The notes: generated by a model from the sequence alone, not told the origin. 64,000 nucleotides of DNA from Pseudaquidulcibacter saccharophilus (GCF_019455445.1 NZ_JAHWUS010000002.1:186001-250000), one strand, 5' to 3'; positions 35,566 through 46,357 are shown, counted from the first letter of the stretch. Program-made: numbers and translations.

Positions 35566-36864
35566 ATGCGTGACGGTGCGCGCGTTCAGGCTGCAATTGA
35601 AGTATTAACCGACAGTGCCGAACATCACCGCCCACCCGCGCTTTCATTGCGTGATTGGGCGGTTAGGCATCGTTTTGCCGGCTCAAAAGATCGTTCGGCA
35701 ATTGGTGATATTGTGTTTATGGCGCTGCGCGTTCGTGCGATGTCTGAATTTGCGCTTGAGGCGGAAACACCACGGGCATGGGCATTAGGTGCCTTGAAGT
35801 TTGGGTTTTCTTATGAAATCGAAAAAATTCAAGAGCTAGCAGTCGAAAATGAACATTCATTTGGCGCCTTAAGCCTTGAGGAAATTGAGGCATTAAGCAA
35901 GCCAGTTTCGGATGCACCACATTTCGTTTTGGGTAATTATCCAGATTGGCTTGATGAAAGCCTTGAAAGGATTTTTGGCGAAAATCGTGCTGTTGAAATG
36001 GCTGCAATGGCCAAACCTGCACCGCTTGATTTGCGTGCGAATGTTTTGAAAATAAATCGTGATGATTTAATTACAGAGCTTTCAACATCTCCCAAGCTTA
36101 CTCAAAAGCCTGATGCAACCGCACTTTCGCCATGGGGCGTAAGAATTCCTTGGGGTAATGGGAAGAACTTCCCTTGGGCGACCGAATTTTCATACCTTAA
36201 AGGTGAATTTGAGGTGCAGGATGAGGCAAGCCAATTAGTTGCACTTTTAACAGGTGTAAAAGAAGGTATGTTAATTGCCGATGTTTGCGCTGGTGCGGGT
36301 GGTAAAACCCTTGCGCTTGCAATGATGGCAAATAATAATGCCAAAATCATTGCCTATGACAAAGATCAAAATCGGATTGCGCCAATATTTGAACGCCTAA
36401 CTCGCGCGGGTGTAACATGCGTTGATGTTCGCACTCAAAGACGTGGGCATGAACTTGAAGATATTAATGGCAAATGCGACATAGTTTTGGTTGATGCACC
36501 ATGCACCGGTTCGGGGACATGGCGACGCGCACCGGATACGAAATGGCGTATAAGCCCGCAAAATATTGAAACCCGTCAAAATAACCAACAAGAAGCATTA
36601 TCAATTGCCGCCCCATTGGTTAAATCGGGCTCTTTGATTGCCTATGCAACTTGTTCAGTTTTACCAGAGGAAAATGATGATACAATTGGCAAATTCCTTG
36701 AAAATAATTCTGAATTCACGCTAAAACCAATTGATAAGCATTTAGAAGAATTGGGTTTCAGTCACTTGCTTGAAAAATGCCATAAAACTAAATATGGCAT
36801 TCAGTTCACGCCATATAAATCAAATACAGATGGCTTTTATTTCGCGGTTATCGAAAAAAATTAG
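35566..36864 (+). CDS. rsmB: 16S rRNA m5C methyltransferase, RsmB/NOL1-Sun family
   Basis: A 432-residue RNA cytosine-5 methyltransferase. SAM motif I is [16 protein letters not shown]; the two catalytic cysteines are in [15 protein letters not shown] and [13 protein letters not shown]. The N-terminal NusB-like helical region (1-110) supports RsmB-type over RsmF. It is wedged between guaB and guaA with no gap on the 5' side and 11 bases on the 3' side, an arrangement seen in other alphaproteobacteria. Confidence 0.88.
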   Translation: MRDGARVQAAIEVLTDSAEHHRPPALSLRDWAVRHRFAGSKDRSAIGDIVFMALRVRAMSEFALEAETPRAWALGALKFGFSYEIEKIQELAVENEHSFGALSLEEIEALSKPVSDAPHFVLGNYPDWLDESLERIFGENRAVEMAAMAKPAPLDLRANVLKINRDDLITELSTSPKLTQKPDATALSPWGVRIPWGNGKNFPWATEFSYLKGEFEVQDEASQLVALLTGVKEGMLIADVCAGAGGKTLALAMMANNNAKIIAYDKDQNRIAPIFERLTRAGVTCVDVRTQRRGHELEDINGKCDIVLVDAPCTGSGTWRRAPDTKWRISPQNIETRQNNQQEALSIAAPLVKSGSLIAYATCSVLPEENDDTIGKFLENNSEFTLKPIDKHLEELGFSHLLEKCHKTKYGIQFTPYKSNTDGFYFAVIEKN

Positions 36865-36875
36865 ATGAGGACAAA

Positions 36876-38444
36876 ATGACAAATATTGATAATAACAAGC
36901 ACGAAATTGTGTTGATTGTTGATTTTGGCTCACAAGTGACCCAGCTTATCGCACGCCGTGTTCGTGAATGTGGTGTTTATTGCGAAGTTCATCCATATAA
37001 TCGCACCGCAGAATTTCTAAAAACCCATTCGCCAAAGGCAATTATTTTCTCTGGCGGTCCTGACAGTGTATTGCGTGAAAATTCACCGCGTGCGCCAAAA
37101 GAGTGCTTTGAGCTTGGGGTTCCTATTCTTGGCATTTGTTATGGGCAACAAACCCTTATTACCCAATTGGGCGGCATTGTAGAGGGTGGACATGCGGCTG
37201 AATTTGGTCGTGCTGATGTAGAAGTCTTGAAGAATAGCCCACTTTATGACGGTATTTGGGAAAAAGGTGGCAAATACACCGTTTGGATGAGCCACGGTGA
37301 CCGTGTTACCAAACTTCCAGAGGGCTTTGAAGTTCTTGCATTCTCTGAAAATGCACCATTTGCCATTGCCGCAAATGAGACCAAAAAGTACTATACCTTT
37401 ATGTTCCACCCAGAAGTGGTTCATACGCCAGACGGCAAAGAATTAATCAATAACTTCCTGACCAAAATTGCTGGTTGCCATAATGACTGGTCAATGGCGG
37501 CATTCCGTGAAGAAGCAATTGCGAAAATACGTGCCCAAGTTGGTAAAGGTAAAGTAATTTGTGGTCTTTCTGGTGGGGTTGATTCATCGGTTGCTGCGGT
37601 TCTTATTCACGAGGCAATCGGCGACCAACTTACATGCGTATTCGTTGATCATGGTCTTTTGCGCGCGGGTGAAGCAGAACAAGTGGTCGATTTGTTCCGT
37701 AATCATTATAATATTCCGCTTATTCATGCCGATGAAAGCGAACGTTTCCTTGGGGCATTGGCGGGTGTTACCGACCCAGAGGTAAAACGCAAAACTATTG
37801 GTAAGCTTTTCATTGATGTATTTGAAGAAAAAGCCAAAGGTGTTGGTGGTGCAGAATTCCTTGCCCAAGGTACGCTTTACCCTGATGTTATTGAAAGCGT
37901 TTCATTTGATGGTGGTCCATCGGTTACCATTAAATCGCACCACAATGTTGGCGGCCTTCCAGAACGCATGAATATGAAATTGCTTGAACCATTGCGTGAT
38001 TTGTTCAAAGACGAAGTGCGCGCATTAGGTGAAGAATTGGGGCTTAATCACCAATTCGTTTCACGCCATCCATTCCCTGGTCCTGGTCTTGCCATTCGTA
38101 TTCCAGGCGATATTACACGTGAAAAATTGGAAATTTTGCGTAAGGCAGATGTCATTTATCTTGAAGAAATCCGCAATGCCGGTCTTTATGATAAAATATG
38201 GCAGGCGTTTACCGTATTGCTTCCGGTTAAAACTGTTGGTGTTATGGGTGATGGGCGAACATATGATTATGTTTGCACATTGCGTGCGGTAAATTCCACA
38301 GATGGCATGACTGCCGATTTCTATCCGTTTGAAATGTCATTCCTTGCACGTGTTTCAACACGAATTGTTAATGAAGTTAAAGGTATCAACCGCGTAACCT
38401 ATGACATAACCTCAAAACCACCCGGCACGATTGAGTGGGAATAG
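36876..38444 (+). CDS. guaA: GMP synthase (glutamine-hydrolysing)
   Basis: A 522-residue enzyme converting XMP to GMP. The class-I glutaminase domain has Cys in [10 protein letters not shown] and His/Glu in [12 protein letters not shown]; the ATP pyrophosphatase domain has the PP-loop [14 protein letters not shown] (about 231-244), followed by the dimerisation domain ending [12 protein letters not shown] lies ten bases before the ATG. It acts directly after GuaB, and the two flank rsmB in one transcription unit. Confidence 0.97.
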   Translation: MTNIDNNKHEIVLIVDFGSQVTQLIARRVRECGVYCEVHPYNRTAEFLKTHSPKAIIFSGGPDSVLRENSPRAPKECFELGVPILGICYGQQTLITQLGGIVEGGHAAEFGRADVEVLKNSPLYDGIWEKGGKYTVWMSHGDRVTKLPEGFEVLAFSENAPFAIAANETKKYYTFMFHPEVVHTPDGKELINNFLTKIAGCHNDWSMAAFREEAIAKIRAQVGKGKVICGLSGGVDSSVAAVLIHEAIGDQLTCVFVDHGLLRAGEAEQVVDLFRNHYNIPLIHADESERFLGALAGVTDPEVKRKTIGKLFIDVFEEKAKGVGGAEFLAQGTLYPDVIESVSFDGGPSVTIKSHHNVGGLPERMNMKLLEPLRDLFKDEVRALGEELGLNHQFVSRHPFPGPGLAIRIPGDITREKLEILRKADVIYLEEIRNAGLYDKIWQAFTVLLPVKTVGVMGDGRTYDYVCTLRAVNSTDGMTADFYPFEMSFLARVSTRIVNEVKGINRVTYDITSKPPGTIEWE

Positions 38445-38447
38445 TTT

Positions 38448-39101
38448 ATGTACGTCCCTGAACATTTTAATGAAACTAACCGTTCAGAGATTGCAGCAAT
38501 TGTTGAAAACTACCCGCTTGCGACATTGGTTGCCAATGGTTCGGGTGGTTTGATTGCAAACCATATCCCTATGCTTACAAAAAAGAACGGGGTAGGGGAT
38601 ATTATTGAATTTCATGGTCATATCTCACGCCACAATCAACTTTTTTCCGAAGTCGCTGATGGTGAGGAAGTGCTTTTGATTTACCGTGCTGAGGATTCTT
38701 ACATAAGTCCGAATTGGTATCCATCAAAGCAGGAACATCATCGCCAAGTTCCAACCTGGAACTATCGTGCGGTTCATTTTTATGGCAATATTGAATTTAC
38801 CGATGACATAACGTTTCTGCGAGTTTTGTTGGCGCGGCTTACCAATCATCATGAAGCAAAAATTGGTGAACAAAATCCGTGGAAAATGTCAGATGCGCCA
38901 CGCGATTATATTGAAGGAATGATGCAGGAAATAATAGGCGTTAAAATCACAGTCACCGGATTTTTTGCCAAAAGCAAAATCAGCCAAAATAAGGCCTATA
39001 ATGACTATGTATCGGTCCACGATAAACTGGAAGCAATTGGCAAAACCGATTTATCAAATGCTATGGCTCGCAAAGTTCGGGATTTGAAGCGTAATATATA
39101 G
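38448..39101 (+). CDS. PaiB family FMN-binding protein
   Basis: A 217-residue flavin-binding split-barrel protein of the PaiB family (MYVPEHFNETNRSEIAAIVE, ATLVANGSGGLIANHIPML, VPTWNYRAVHFYG). In Bacillus PaiB is described as a negative regulator of sporulation and degradative enzymes, but it has no DNA-binding domain and the family's biochemical role is unclear. It starts three bases after the guaA stop and is probably a passenger in that operon. Confidence 0.88.
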   Translation: MYVPEHFNETNRSEIAAIVENYPLATLVANGSGGLIANHIPMLTKKNGVGDIIEFHGHISRHNQLFSEVADGEEVLLIYRAEDSYISPNWYPSKQEHHRQVPTWNYRAVHFYGNIEFTDDITFLRVLLARLTNHHEAKIGEQNPWKMSDAPRDYIEGMMQEIIGVKITVTGFFAKSKISQNKAYNDYVSVHDKLEAIGKTDLSNAMARKVRDLKRNI

Positions 39102-39109
39102 TTATCCAA

Positions 39110-39511
39110 TTACTGAATTTTTGATTTATACTTCATTATATTGGGCAAGTTAATTTCAATCCAATCGACCAATGTTTCCATTCTTATTGCAATTTCTTTG
39201 CCCATTTCTGACAAAGAATATTCAACATGCGGTGGGATTACTGGATAGGCGGTTCGGATTATAAAACCATCTTGTTCAAGTGTTTGCAGTGTTTGGGAAA
39301 GCATTTTTTCAGAGACGCCTTGAAGTTTTCTTCTTAGATCACTGTAACGCAACGTGCCGCCTAAAAGTGCTACAAGTGCAAGAAGGCCCCATTTATTAGT
39401 AACGTGTTTAAAAATTTCACGAGATGGACATTTATCGGAAAACACCATTCCTCGTTCAATAGCCTTTGATATTGACCCTGTTGATAATTTTGTTTGAGAA
39501 TTATTTTCCAT
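39110..39511 (-). CDS. HxlR family (DUF24) transcriptional regulator
   Basis: A 133-residue winged-helix regulator. The hallmark CPSREIFKHVTNKWGLLAL (from Cys28) and GTLRYSDLRRKLQGVSEKML (about 51-70) are HxlR signatures. Cys28 is the only cysteine and matches the position used for redox sensing in HypR/QorR-like members. It is divergent from an NmrA/QorB-type reductase with 99 bases between, a pairing typical of quinone or electrophile stress circuits. Confidence 0.9.
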   Translation of the reverse strand: MENNSQTKLSTGSISKAIERGMVFSDKCPSREIFKHVTNKWGLLALVALLGGTLRYSDLRRKLQGVSEKMLSQTLQTLEQDGFIIRTAYPVIPPHVEYSLSEMGKEIAIRMETLVDWIEINLPNIMKYKSKIQ

Positions 39512-39610
39512 TTAACTGTTGCTTTTTGATACTAACTTTTTTGTATGTACTTGTAAATAATATAGCTGAATAATAAATTCAAGCCCATAAACCAAAAAAT
39601 GGAGATTGAA

Positions 39611-40462
39611 ATGATTTTTATTGCTGCTGCAACATCACAATTGGGTAATTTGGTTATCCAATCACTTCTTGAAAAAATTCCGGCATCGCAAATTATTGCG
39701 GGCGTAAGAGATACGAACAAGGCGCAAAACTTAAGTGCCAAAGGCGTTACTTTAAGAATTGCCGATTATAATGACCCTGATGGTCTTGAACGCGCACTTT
39801 TGGGTGTTGATAAATTACTATTAATTTCATCTGGCGATATTGCCGCCAGCCGTCAACAGCAACATGCAAATGTTATTGATGCCGCAAAAAAAGCTGGCGT
39901 TGGTTTGATTGCTTACACATCTATTTTAAATGCAGACACATCCGAGCTTTTACTAGCTAAAGATCACCAAGAAACTGAAAAATACTTAAAAGCATCTGGC
40001 GTGCCTTATGTATTCTTACGTGACGGTTGGTATATTGAAAATTATACCGGTTCTATTCCTGTTGCCTTGCAGCATGGGGCAATTATAGGAGCATCTGGTG
40101 ATGGTAAAATATCCGCAGCAGCACGAAAAGACTATGCAGAAGCTGCGGCAGTTGTTTTAACCTCAGATGGTCACGAAAACAAAATTTACGAATTGGCTGG
40201 GGATAATGCTTTCACCTTGAATGAATATGCCGATGAATTATCGAAACAAGTGGGTAAAACGATCCCTTATGTAAATCTTCCAAAAGATGAGTATGCGGCA
40301 GCATTGGTTGGTGCAGGGCTTCCTGAAGCACTTGTGAATATTTTGGCGGATTCTGATATTGGTGCTTCAAAGGGGCAGCTATATTCAAAAAGTAAAGACC
40401 TTGGTGGCTTAATAGGTCGCCCAACCACAACTTTAAAAGATGTGATTGCATCTTCAATATAA
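39611..40462 (+). CDS. NmrA-like NAD(P)-binding reductase (QorB type)
   Basis: A 283-residue atypical SDR with an N-terminal Rossmann loop AAATSQLGNLVIQSLLEK and GVDKLLLISSGD. It lacks the classical YxxxK catalytic pair, as in NmrA and QorB quinone reductases; KDHQETEKYLKASGVPYVFL is the family's central region. The ATG at 39611 has GGAG six bases upstream, better than the in-frame ATG at 39599. Likely regulated by the divergent HxlR protein. Confidence 0.85.
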   Translation: MIFIAAATSQLGNLVIQSLLEKIPASQIIAGVRDTNKAQNLSAKGVTLRIADYNDPDGLERALLGVDKLLLISSGDIAASRQQQHANVIDAAKKAGVGLIAYTSILNADTSELLLAKDHQETEKYLKASGVPYVFLRDGWYIENYTGSIPVALQHGAIIGASGDGKISAAARKDYAEAAAVVLTSDGHENKIYELAGDNAFTLNEYADELSKQVGKTIPYVNLPKDEYAAALVGAGLPEALVNILADSDIGASKGQLYSKSKDLGGLIGRPTTTLKDVIASSI

Positions 40463-40485
40463 TATTAAATTGGATATAGTGGGGC

Positions 40486-40920
40486 ATGCATAATTTTGTC
40501 CCACAAATCCGTTGCTTTGTAGAAAAAGATCGTGAAGCGGTAATAGCACTATGGCAAGAATGCGAACTCATACGTTCTTGGAATGACCCAGACAAAGACA
40601 TAGATCGCAAAGTTGCATTTCAGCCTGAATGGTTCTTTATAATGACTTATGGCGACAGTGTAATTGGCACAATTATGGCTGGTTACGATGGTCACCGTGG
40701 TAGTGTGTTTTATCTTGCCATAGCAAAAAAGTACCAAGGGCATGGGCTGGCTAGTAGATTAATGCAACATGCGGCAGATGAATTGAAAAAGGCTGGCTGT
40801 CCCAAAATAAATTTGATGGTACGTAGTAGCAATATTGAAGTTTGCACTTTTTATGACAAGATTGGCTACAAACAAGAAGACATAGTCTCTTATGGAAAGC
40901 GACTTATAAAAGACGATTAG
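40486..40920 (+). CDS. GNAT family N-acetyltransferase (YpeA-like)
   Basis: A 144-residue acetyltransferase. The acetyl-CoA loop is QGHGLASRLMQH (QxxGxA), with VIGTIMAGYDGHRGSVFYLA as beta4-beta5 and KINLMVRSSNIEVCTFYDKI as the C-terminal signature. It matches the YpeA group, whose substrate is unknown. Gene neighbours do not help. Distance to yjhX (22 kb) argues against a YjhQ role. Confidence 0.87.
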   Translation: MHNFVPQIRCFVEKDREAVIALWQECELIRSWNDPDKDIDRKVAFQPEWFFIMTYGDSVIGTIMAGYDGHRGSVFYLAIAKKYQGHGLASRLMQHAADELKKAGCPKINLMVRSSNIEVCTFYDKIGYKQEDIVSYGKRLIKDD

Positions 40921-40941
40921 ATTTATTAATTGGGAGAAAGT

Positions 40942-41148
40942 ATGGGCAATTCATTTCAATGCGTAAAATGTGGTCACGGTGATTATACATCTGAAAGAAT
41001 TTCGACTGAGGGTGGGATTTTTTCCCGCTTTTTCAATGTTTCTACTAAAAAATTTACCGCAATATCATGCAGAAAATGCGGCTATACAGAGCTTTACAAA
41101 GGACATGCTTCACTGGGGGGTAAGATAGTAGATTTTATCGGTGGTTAA
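40942..41148 (+). CDS. Small zinc-ribbon protein
   Basis: A 68-residue protein with two CxxC knuckles, CVKCGHGDYT and CRKCGYTELY, separated by 36 residues including a glycine-rich hydrophobic stretch (EGGIFSRFFNVSTKKF), then GHASLGGKIVDFIGG. This is the pattern of the zinc_ribbon_13 type, annotated as putative nucleic-acid-binding proteins. GGGAGAA is four to ten bases before the ATG at 40942. It is short and its stop interlocks with the SBF transporter stop (41145-41148). Confidence 0.8.
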   Translation: MGNSFQCVKCGHGDYTSERISTEGGIFSRFFNVSTKKFTAISCRKCGYTELYKGHASLGGKIVDFIGG

Positions 41149-42113
41149 CTGATTTTAGACGCGTATCTAGCCGCAATCACACTGCAAACCATTAATTGCA
41201 ATTGGTGATAAATCATTGTTGGTAGGATGATTATTCCAAGCACAGGGCTTCCTGCAAATAATATTGCGGCAATTGGTGCGCCATTGGCAAGACTTTTTTT
41301 TGATCCGCAAAAAACGCCAGCAACCTCATCTTCATGGCTAAAGCCTAAGCTTTTGGCAGTTATGGTTGTTATAAACAATACTAATGCCAAAATTATTGCG
41401 ACAATTGCAAATATCAAAACCAACTGTAACGCCGGAATTTTTGACCAAATATTTGAAATATTGGAATGACAAAAGGCAACAAAGACGATTAAAATAATTG
41501 TTGTTCTGTCAAGTGTGTTAATTATTTTCTTATTTTTTTGCAAAAACTCTTTCAAAATTGGGCGTAAAACTTGGCCCAAAATGAAAGGTATAAGCAGGGT
41601 TTTCATGATATCCAAAACGGCCCCAAGCACGTCCAAATGTCCACCATTTGTCGTTGCCGTTATTAATGAAATATAAAATGGGGTAATTATCATTCCCAAT
41701 ATACCGGAAAGGGTTGCGTTAAACACTGCACCAGCAACATTCCCTTTGCCAATTGCGGTCATTGCAACCGACGAAGATATAGTAGAGGGTAGGGCGCAGA
41801 GAAAAAATAGGCCTAAACGTACTTCAGGCGACAAAAAATCAAGTCCAAAATAAATTGCAAAACCTATTATAGGAAATAATACAAAAGTAGTTGCCTGTAC
41901 CAAAAGGTGCAAACGCCAAGCTCCTAGGCCTGCTTTGATTGCACCAAATGAAAGATTTGCACCATGCAAAAAGAATACAAGGCTTATTCCCCAAGTTGTT
42001 ACTAGGCCAAGGTGTAATGGAGAATTATCACCACCTAATTGAGGGAATATAAATGAAAAAATGACGGCCAGTAACATAGCAATTACAAAGCCGTCTATTT
42101 TTATAAGTTTCAT
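41145..42113 (-). CDS. SBF-like bile acid:sodium symporter family transporter
   Basis: A 322-residue membrane protein with about ten transmembrane helices. FLHGANLSFGAIKAGLGAWR (about 48-67), FFLCALPSTISSSVAMTAIG and GVFCGSKKSLANGAPIAAIL are conserved SBF_like segments, the last two being the crossed unwound helices that bind sodium. Transport substrate unknown; members move organic anions or pantothenate-like compounds. It ends 12 bases from the start of the carboxypeptidase gene upstream on the same strand? In fact the dacA-type gene stops at 42126, so this gene follows it closely and may be co-transcribed. Confidence 0.88.
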   Translation of the reverse strand: MKLIKIDGFVIAMLLAVIFSFIFPQLGGDNSPLHLGLVTTWGISLVFFLHGANLSFGAIKAGLGAWRLHLLVQATTFVLFPIIGFAIYFGLDFLSPEVRLGLFFLCALPSTISSSVAMTAIGKGNVAGAVFNATLSGILGMIITPFYISLITATTNGGHLDVLGAVLDIMKTLLIPFILGQVLRPILKEFLQKNKKIINTLDRTTIILIVFVAFCHSNISNIWSKIPALQLVLIFAIVAIILALVLFITTITAKSLGFSHEDEVAGVFCGSKKSLANGAPIAAILFAGSPVLGIIILPTMIYHQLQLMVCSVIAARYASKIS

Positions 42114-42125
42114 TTTTTGCTTAGC

Positions 42126-44045
42126 TTATTTAACAATTGAACATTGACCGCCAGCAGATTTAACTGCTTTACACGCAAGGTTGGCCGCATCGTTTCCGAG
42201 TCCAGTAATGCGTGCACGAAACCAAGTTCCTCGCTCATCTTCAAACTTCACAACTTGTTTTGCCGCAAATGAAGGGAAATAAGACGACATCATAGCCAAA
42301 GTATTATTCGCATCTGATTTGGTTTTAAATGCACCAACTTGAACAATGGCATTGCCGCGCTGATTTTTAAGCGCCATTTGACGTGATTGTTCACGTTTAA
42401 GAGCAGCGTCACGTTCCTTGCTTTCAGCAAGAAGGCGTGCAGCTTCTTTTTGTTCAGCAAGTTTTTTTGCGGCATCTCGTGCCTTTTTTTCTGCAAGCTG
42501 ACGTTTGGCTGCTTCTAATTTTTCATCGTGTTCAATTTGCGCAATGCGTTCATCTTCACGGGCTTTTGCCTCTAAACGCATTTTTTCAATTTCGTCAGAA
42601 TTATTATTAGCCTGTGTCTCTAAAGAAGCCATAACCAAGCTATTATTTGTGGTTGCTTCTGGCACAGTAAACTCAAGGCCATTGTGGGGGTCGCTGTTGA
42701 TGTTTGGTGTTGCTACCGCAGCCATAACAATTGGCGCTTGCGTATCTGTTTTTGGCTCTTCTATTTTACCACGCAAGTCCTCACTTGGAGTGTTCTCATT
42801 TTCAGACATTACCACAGGCGCCGATTGTGTTATTGGTGCACTGAATGACATAACAACTGGGTTAGAAGCCGTTGATTGAGTTTTGGTCTCAACTTTTACG
42901 GGGGGTGCAGCTGCCATCATTGTTGGGGTTGAAGTCTCTTCTGAACCTTCGTCATCGCCACTAGACGCTTTGATATCAACATCATCATTAGAGATATCTT
43001 TTTGATGATCTGTACGTTCGTTCATAGAAAACTTAACGGGAACTGGGGTTGGTGTCGGATTGTTTTGTGCCATATTATAGCTACGCTCGCTATATTTAGG
43101 CTGATCCATCAAAATTGCTTCAGCATCTGCACGATCATCTTCTGATAAATTTGCCAGAGAGTAATTTACACTTGGAGCTTGTGCATTTCGTATTACACCG
43201 ATTTGATTGTATGATGCTTCTATAAGGTTTTCTACACGAAGATCGCGTTCACGCCACGAAGAACCACCCATTACAACTGTAACAAGGCGATGCCCACCAC
43301 GGCTTGAAGTTGCTGCAAGATTATAACCAGATGCACGTGTTAAGCCTGTCTTTAAGCCATCAACACCTTCAACTTTTCCTACAAGGTGGTTATGGTTGTT
43401 AATCCGTTGACCATTATAAACCATGTATTCAGTGCTAAACCAATGATATTGACGCGGAAAATCACGGCGAATTGCGATTGCAAGTTTTGCCAGGTCTTCG
43501 GCAGTTGTGACTTGTTGTGAATTAGGAAGGCCAGAAGCATTTTTAAAGGTGGTATTACTCATACCAAGTTCATGTGCCTTTGCGGTCATACGTTCAGCAA
43601 AAGCAGATTCTGAACCTGCTAGTCGTTCAGCAACAGCAACTGCCGTGTCATTGGCTGATTTAGTTACAAGCGATAAAATTGCGGTCTCGACATCAACTGA
43701 ATTGCCTGCACGGACACCAAGTTTTGTCGGGCTTTGGGATGCGGCATATTTTGAGTAAGTAATTTGGTCTTCAAAATTGATACGACCATCTTCAATAGCT
43801 TCAAACAGCAAATAAAGCGTCATAACTTTTGTAATAGAGGCCGGATAACGCTTTTCTGTTGCGTTCATTTCATGGAGAACAACACCATTGTCAGCATCAA
43901 CAACAATCTCGGCACGTTTGCCACCGGCATAGCTTGGCGCGGCAAATGTTAATATTGAAACTGCACTTACCAATCCGATTGAAAACCTTGTGGTAAAATT
44001 CGTATTGCACAAAAAACGTGACTTGATGGTTTTAGTTTTAACCAT
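42126..44045 (-). CDS. D-alanyl-D-alanine carboxypeptidase with C-terminal SPOR domain
   Basis: A 639-residue S11 penicillin-binding protein. After a signal peptide (cleavage near SYAGG, residue 40) comes the catalytic domain with SITK (Ser70, Lys73), SAN (130-132) and KTG (232-234). Then about 330 residues of low-complexity acidic/threonine-rich linker and an Ala/Glu/Lys-rich coiled coil (about 485-560) lead to a SPOR domain (IVQVGAFKTKSDANNTL to the end) that binds denuded septal glycan. It should trim pentapeptides at the division site. Transcribed just ahead of the SBF transporter. Confidence 0.93.
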   Translation of the reverse strand: MVKTKTIKSRFLCNTNFTTRFSIGLVSAVSILTFAAPSYAGGKRAEIVVDADNGVVLHEMNATEKRYPASITKVMTLYLLFEAIEDGRINFEDQITYSKYAASQSPTKLGVRAGNSVDVETAILSLVTKSANDTAVAVAERLAGSESAFAERMTAKAHELGMSNTTFKNASGLPNSQQVTTAEDLAKLAIAIRRDFPRQYHWFSTEYMVYNGQRINNHNHLVGKVEGVDGLKTGLTRASGYNLAATSSRGGHRLVTVVMGGSSWRERDLRVENLIEASYNQIGVIRNAQAPSVNYSLANLSEDDRADAEAILMDQPKYSERSYNMAQNNPTPTPVPVKFSMNERTDHQKDISNDDVDIKASSGDDEGSEETSTPTMMAAAPPVKVETKTQSTASNPVVMSFSAPITQSAPVVMSENENTPSEDLRGKIEEPKTDTQAPIVMAAVATPNINSDPHNGLEFTVPEATTNNSLVMASLETQANNNSDEIEKMRLEAKAREDERIAQIEHDEKLEAAKRQLAEKKARDAAKKLAEQKEAARLLAESKERDAALKREQSRQMALKNQRGNAIVQVGAFKTKSDANNTLAMMSSYFPSFAAKQVVKFEDERGTWFRARITGLGNDAANLACKAVKSAGGQCSIVK

Positions 44046-44550
44046 GTTCTCTAACTTTTCCTAATCCCCTATTTTTCAATAGAAGGTTAATCCGCGCCCC
44101 AGCGGGCAAAAATTAGGCGGACATTATTTCCAACTTGGGTCGGCCCCATACTCAACCTATCAGCAGAATAAAAAATAAATCCCAGAAAAACAATCAAACC
44201 AGATGTTATTTTTCTATTTATGTCAAAAATTTAAGCTATTTCTGCGTATATTAGGCATATTCACTCATAAATTACTTAATAAAATATTATAAATTCATTA
44301 ACCTTTGGGCGGTTTTTGATGGCGTTACACGTTGCTAATTGCGTATTAAAATGCCGCAAATTTGATATATTTGTCATCTAAGGTACGAATTTATTTATAT
44401 TTTCGCTTTTTTTAATTTTTAAATTTTATGAGAATAAATCAATTTTTACGTAACATATATTTTTTGTAATGTTGAAAAGACAAGCTTCTGCTATGACTTA
44501 TTTAAAAATAGGCCATAGCAGTGAATTATATTTATGGCGGAAAATATCTA
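44046..44550. other. 505-base intergenic region between dacA-type gene and ychF
   Basis: Very AT-rich, with no convincing gene on either strand. It must carry the promoter of the carboxypeptidase (reading left). At its right edge CTGCTATG (44488-44495) pairs with CATAGCAG (44514-44521), with inner TATTT/AAATA, a stable hairpin 30 bases past the ychF stop that may serve as its terminator although the T-tract is poor. Confidence 0.6.
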
Positions 44551-45651
44551 TTAGTTATTGAACCTAAAGTGCATTACATCACCATCTTGAACGATGTATT
44601 CTTTCCCCTCGAGGCGCATTTTACCGTTTTCTTTTGCACCTTGTTCACCGTTAAACTTTACGAAATCTTCGTAGGAAATAGTTTCAGCACGAATAAAGCC
44701 TTTTTCAAAGTCACCGTGAATAACTCCGGCTGCCTTTGGCGCAGTCCAATTTTTGTGAATTGTCCATGCACGTGCTTCTTTTGGGCCAACTGTGAAATAA
44801 GTTGCAAGGCCAAGAAGCTCGTATCCTGCGCGAATAAGGCGATTTAGTCCCGGTTCTTCAAGACCAACTGTGTCGAGATATTCTTTTGCCTCTTCATCAT
44901 CTAAAACTGCAAGGTCAGCCTCCATTTGCGCACAAATGGTTACGCATTCGGCGTTATGGGTTTTTGCATATTCTTCAACGCGGCGTGAATAATCATTTCC
45001 ACTTGCGGCGGCATCTTCATCAACATTACATACGAAAAGCACTGACTTTGAAGTCAAAAGTTGAAGCATGTCCCAAGCTTTTTTATCTTCATTGTCAGGT
45101 ATATAAAGGCGGGCAGGTTTACCTTCATCCAGCAATTTTTTTGCCTCTAGGCATAATTCGAGAGTTTTTTTAGCCTCTTTATCTCCGCCAGACTTCGCCT
45201 TTTTTTCAAGGTTTGTGATACGTTTCTCAACGCTTTCAAGGTCGGCAAGCATTAGTTCGGTTTCGACAACTTCCATATCGTCAAGCGGATCAATTTTTCC
45301 AGAAACATGGGTGATGTCATCATTGTCGAAGCAGCGCAAAACATATGCAATAGCATCACATTCGCGGATGTTTGCAAGGAATTGGTTGCCAAGTCCTTCG
45401 CCTTTTGATGCGCCTTTAACAAGACCAGCAATATCTACAAAGTTCATACGTGTTGGGATTATTTCTTTTGAACCAACTATTTTGGCAAGTTCGTTAAGGC
45501 GTGGCTCTGGCATAGCAACTTCGCCAACATTTGGCTCAATTGTACAAAATGGATAATTTGCCGCTTGTGCTGAAGCTGTTTTAGTCAAAGCATTGAATAG
45601 CGTCGATTTCCCAACATTTGGTAAGCCAACAATCCCACATTTAAAGCCCAT
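44551..45651 (-). CDS. ychF: Ribosome-binding ATPase YchF
   Basis: A 366-residue Obg-family P-loop NTPase that prefers [23 protein letters not shown] gives the Walker A motif; [20 protein letters not shown] is G3/switch; NVDEDAA the altered G4; and the TGS domain closes at [16 protein letters not shown]. The ATG at 45651 is used because GGGAAGA lies eight bases upstream and family length is 363-366; a longer frame would overlap the next gene. Confidence 0.95.
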   Translation of the reverse strand: MGFKCGIVGLPNVGKSTLFNALTKTASAQAANYPFCTIEPNVGEVAMPEPRLNELAKIVGSKEIIPTRMNFVDIAGLVKGASKGEGLGNQFLANIRECDAIAYVLRCFDNDDITHVSGKIDPLDDMEVVETELMLADLESVEKRITNLEKKAKSGGDKEAKKTLELCLEAKKLLDEGKPARLYIPDNEDKKAWDMLQLLTSKSVLFVCNVDEDAAASGNDYSRRVEEYAKTHNAECVTICAQMEADLAVLDDEEAKEYLDTVGLEEPGLNRLIRAGYELLGLATYFTVGPKEARAWTIHKNWTAPKAAGVIHGDFEKGFIRAETISYEDFVKFNGEQGAKENGKMRLEGKEYIVQDGDVMHFRFNN

Positions 45652-45680
45652 AATAATCTTCCCATCTGGCTGTGATAAAC

Positions 45681-46298
45681 TTATTTCATCGCCTTTAGAC
45701 AATTAATGGTAAGATTTAAAGTGCTATTGATGCTAAAGCCCAAAACTTCTAGGCCCTCAAGTAAAAGACCTGTACCAAACCAAAATAGTAATTCCAAAAT
45801 TGCCATTAATAATTCATTTTTATCAAGGCGCCGTGGTGAGCCTTTTTCATATTTTGAAAAATTTGGTATGACGCGAGGAACTTTCTTTTGATATTCACGG
45901 AATTCGTCGCCATAAATTAATATCATCAAGTTTTCTTGACGATTAATAATATAGGTAAAGATAACACCCGCCATTATAGGCAAAAAAATCATTAATTGAA
46001 TACGTGCAGAAATTATGCTTAGGCCAATCATCGCAATATATGCCATTAAGCATTTCGGATGGCGCACTATCGAATACGGGCCCTGTGTACTAATTTGGTC
46101 GCGGTAAAAATAAAACTTTGAAAAAAATCTACCGATTGCGCCAATTGCAATTAATAAAGCGCCAATCATATCCATTGTATCGTGTAATATGCTATTATCA
46201 CGGTAAAGCGGTGCAAAAGCAAAGAATACAACGGTGCTTAATAGCGCACATAGCCAAAATTCTTTAAAACTAAATTGCCTTATTTGATTCATGGCCAA
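45681..46298 (-). CDS. Isoprenylcysteine carboxyl methyltransferase-like membrane protein
   Basis: A 205-residue membrane protein with about five helices and the ICMT/PEMT signature: [20 protein letters not shown] followed by [20 protein letters not shown]. These residues bind SAM in ICMT. Bacterial members methylate lipids or small hydrophobic substrates, most unassigned. It lies 29 bases upstream of ychF on the same strand, and a terminator separates it from the barrel gene to the right. Confidence 0.85.
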   Translation of the reverse strand: MAMNQIRQFSFKEFWLCALLSTVVFFAFAPLYRDNSILHDTMDMIGALLIAIGAIGRFFSKFYFYRDQISTQGPYSIVRHPKCLMAYIAMIGLSIISARIQLMIFLPIMAGVIFTYIINRQENLMILIYGDEFREYQKKVPRVIPNFSKYEKGSPRRLDKNELLMAILELLFWFGTGLLLEGLEVLGFSINSTLNLTINCLKAMK

Positions 46299-46357
46299 TC
46301 CCGAATTATCTTCGTTTGCGCTTTATTGTTATGATATTACAATATTATGACAATAAA

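Noticed and set aside
40486-40920. GNAT protein as YjhQ antitoxin for the YjhX-like gene
   Set aside because: It lies about 22 kb away and looks like the YpeA group rather than YjhQ.
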